From Geothrix sp. (lineage in GTDB: Bacteria; Acidobacteriota; Holophagae; Holophagales; Holophagaceae), in NCBI RefSeq assembly GCF_020622065.1, contig NZ_JAHRYQ010000001.1, positions 186,001-250,000 on the forward strand: 64,000 nucleotides of DNA, written 5' to 3'. Below, one piece after another: positions 63,549 to 64,000 of this stretch. The notes beneath the pieces were generated by a model. It was not told the origin of the DNA. It did no database searches and worked only from the letters and a program-made list of their open reading frames with translations. Made by a program: the position numbers and the translations under genes. Positions within the stretch are counted from its first letter, which is position 1. Each line of letters opens with the position of its first letter.

Positions 63549-64000
63549 ATGCGATTTAACCTTCTGGGCGGCGCGGCGATTCTCACCTCGGCCCTCTTCG
63601 CTCAACTTCCCCAGGGGCTGGACCTCCAGGCTCTGAAGCAGGCCGCCGGGGCCCAAGGGGTGGGCGCGGCAGATGCCGTACCCGGGCGGCCGACAGCGCT
63701 GCCCACCAACGCTCCGACACCTGAAGACGCCGCCCGCCAGCGAAGCGAAGACGAAAAGCTGGATGAGGAGATCCGGACTCTGAAACGCCGGGAGAAGGGG
63801 CCGCGCCGTTTCGGCGCCGATCTGTTCCAGGTGCGGCAGCGCGGTTCGGCCGCCACGGAAGGGGGCATTGCCGAGGACTATGTGCTGGGCACGGGCGACC
63901 GGCTGAACCTCAATGTCTTCGGCAGCGCGACCTTCGACCTCCCGGTGCAGGTCGACGGCCGGGGTGAGATCGTGATCCCGAAGGTAGGCACGGCCAAGGT
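63549..64000 (+). CDS. wza: Wza-type polysaccharide export protein (5' part, runs off the window)
   Basis: About 150 residues visible. ATG 63549 follows GGAG at 63539-63542. The first 20 residues (FNLLGGAAILTSALFAQ) are a signal sequence. A charged linker rich in Arg and Glu follows to residue about 100, then the poly-export domain begins (AEDYVLGTGDRLNLNVFG, FDLPVQVDGRGEIVIPKVG). Wza forms the outer-membrane channel for capsular or exopolysaccharide export. It is divergent from the WbpM-like gene, with a 124-base shared upstream region in which only weak promoter-like hexamers are visible. Confidence 0.85.
   Translation, partial: MRFNLLGGAAILTSALFAQLPQGLDLQALKQAAGAQGVGAADAVPGRPTALPTNAPTPEDAARQRSEDEKLDEEIRTLKRREKGPRRFGADLFQVRQRGSAATEGGIAEDYVLGTGDRLNLNVFGSATFDLPVQVDGRGEIVIPKVGTAK

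Overview
The window looks like chromosomal DNA of a high-G+C Gram-negative bacterium, most likely an acidobacterium of the Geothrix/Holophaga type. I infer this from the canonical tuf-rpmG-tRNA-Trp-secE-nusG-rplKAJL-rpoBC cluster, outer-membrane and lipopolysaccharide genes, and an OmpB-like extracellular multicopper oxidase of the kind known from metal-reducing bacteria. No rRNA gene is present, so the taxonomic placement is inference only.

Layout. Positions 1-2514 hold the end of a membrane-protein gene, an outer-membrane beta-barrel of the FadL type and rlmB. Positions 2672-16769 are the translation and transcription core: tRNA-Tyr, tRNA-Gly and tRNA-Thr, tuf, rpmG, tRNA-Trp, secE, nusG, rplK, rplA, rplJ, rplL, rpoB and rpoC, closed by a strong terminator at 16787-16818. 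RpoB carries an unusual cysteine-rich insertion near its N-terminus. Positions 16944-30955 encode exported proteins: a Sco1-type copper protein, a cytochrome c fused to a periplasmic ligand-binding domain, a Kelch/Ig lipoprotein, a 1,715-residue multicopper oxidase with eight C-terminal repeats, and a 1,390-residue Ig-repeat/beta-propeller lipoprotein. An inverted-repeat element of about 270 bp sits between the Kelch and oxidase genes.

Positions 31085-51680 (plus strand, visibly lower G+C and patchy) form an O-antigen-type locus: Wzz-like protein, WlbA/WlbB/WlbC-like enzymes for a 2,3-diamino uronic acid sugar, Wzx flippase, Wzy polymerase, a HisH-HisF-WbpG sugar amidation trio, several glycosyltransferases, a 4-epimerase, FnlA/B/C enzymes for UDP-L-FucNAc, and a PglC/WcaJ-type initiating phosphoglycosyl transferase. 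An internally deleted insertion sequence (51720-52230) marks the junction to a convergent minus-strand block.

That minus-strand block (52236-58907) is the most unusual part: one tight operon encoding a DegT aminotransferase, a PglD/NeuD acetyltransferase, an acyl carrier protein, a FabG-like reductase, an acyl-AMP ligase, a LuxE-type acyl-protein synthetase and a LuxC-type acyl reductase. The first two, with the WbpM/PglF-type dehydratase at 61448-63424 and the PglC-like transferase, could make and use UDP-diNAc-bacillosamine. The other five look like a dedicated pathway that activates, reduces and releases an acyl group. The window ends with pnp, the WbpM-like dehydratase and the start of a Wza-type export gene. 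Across the core genes the tetranucleotide ACGT is strikingly rare, which may reflect a restriction or methylation target.
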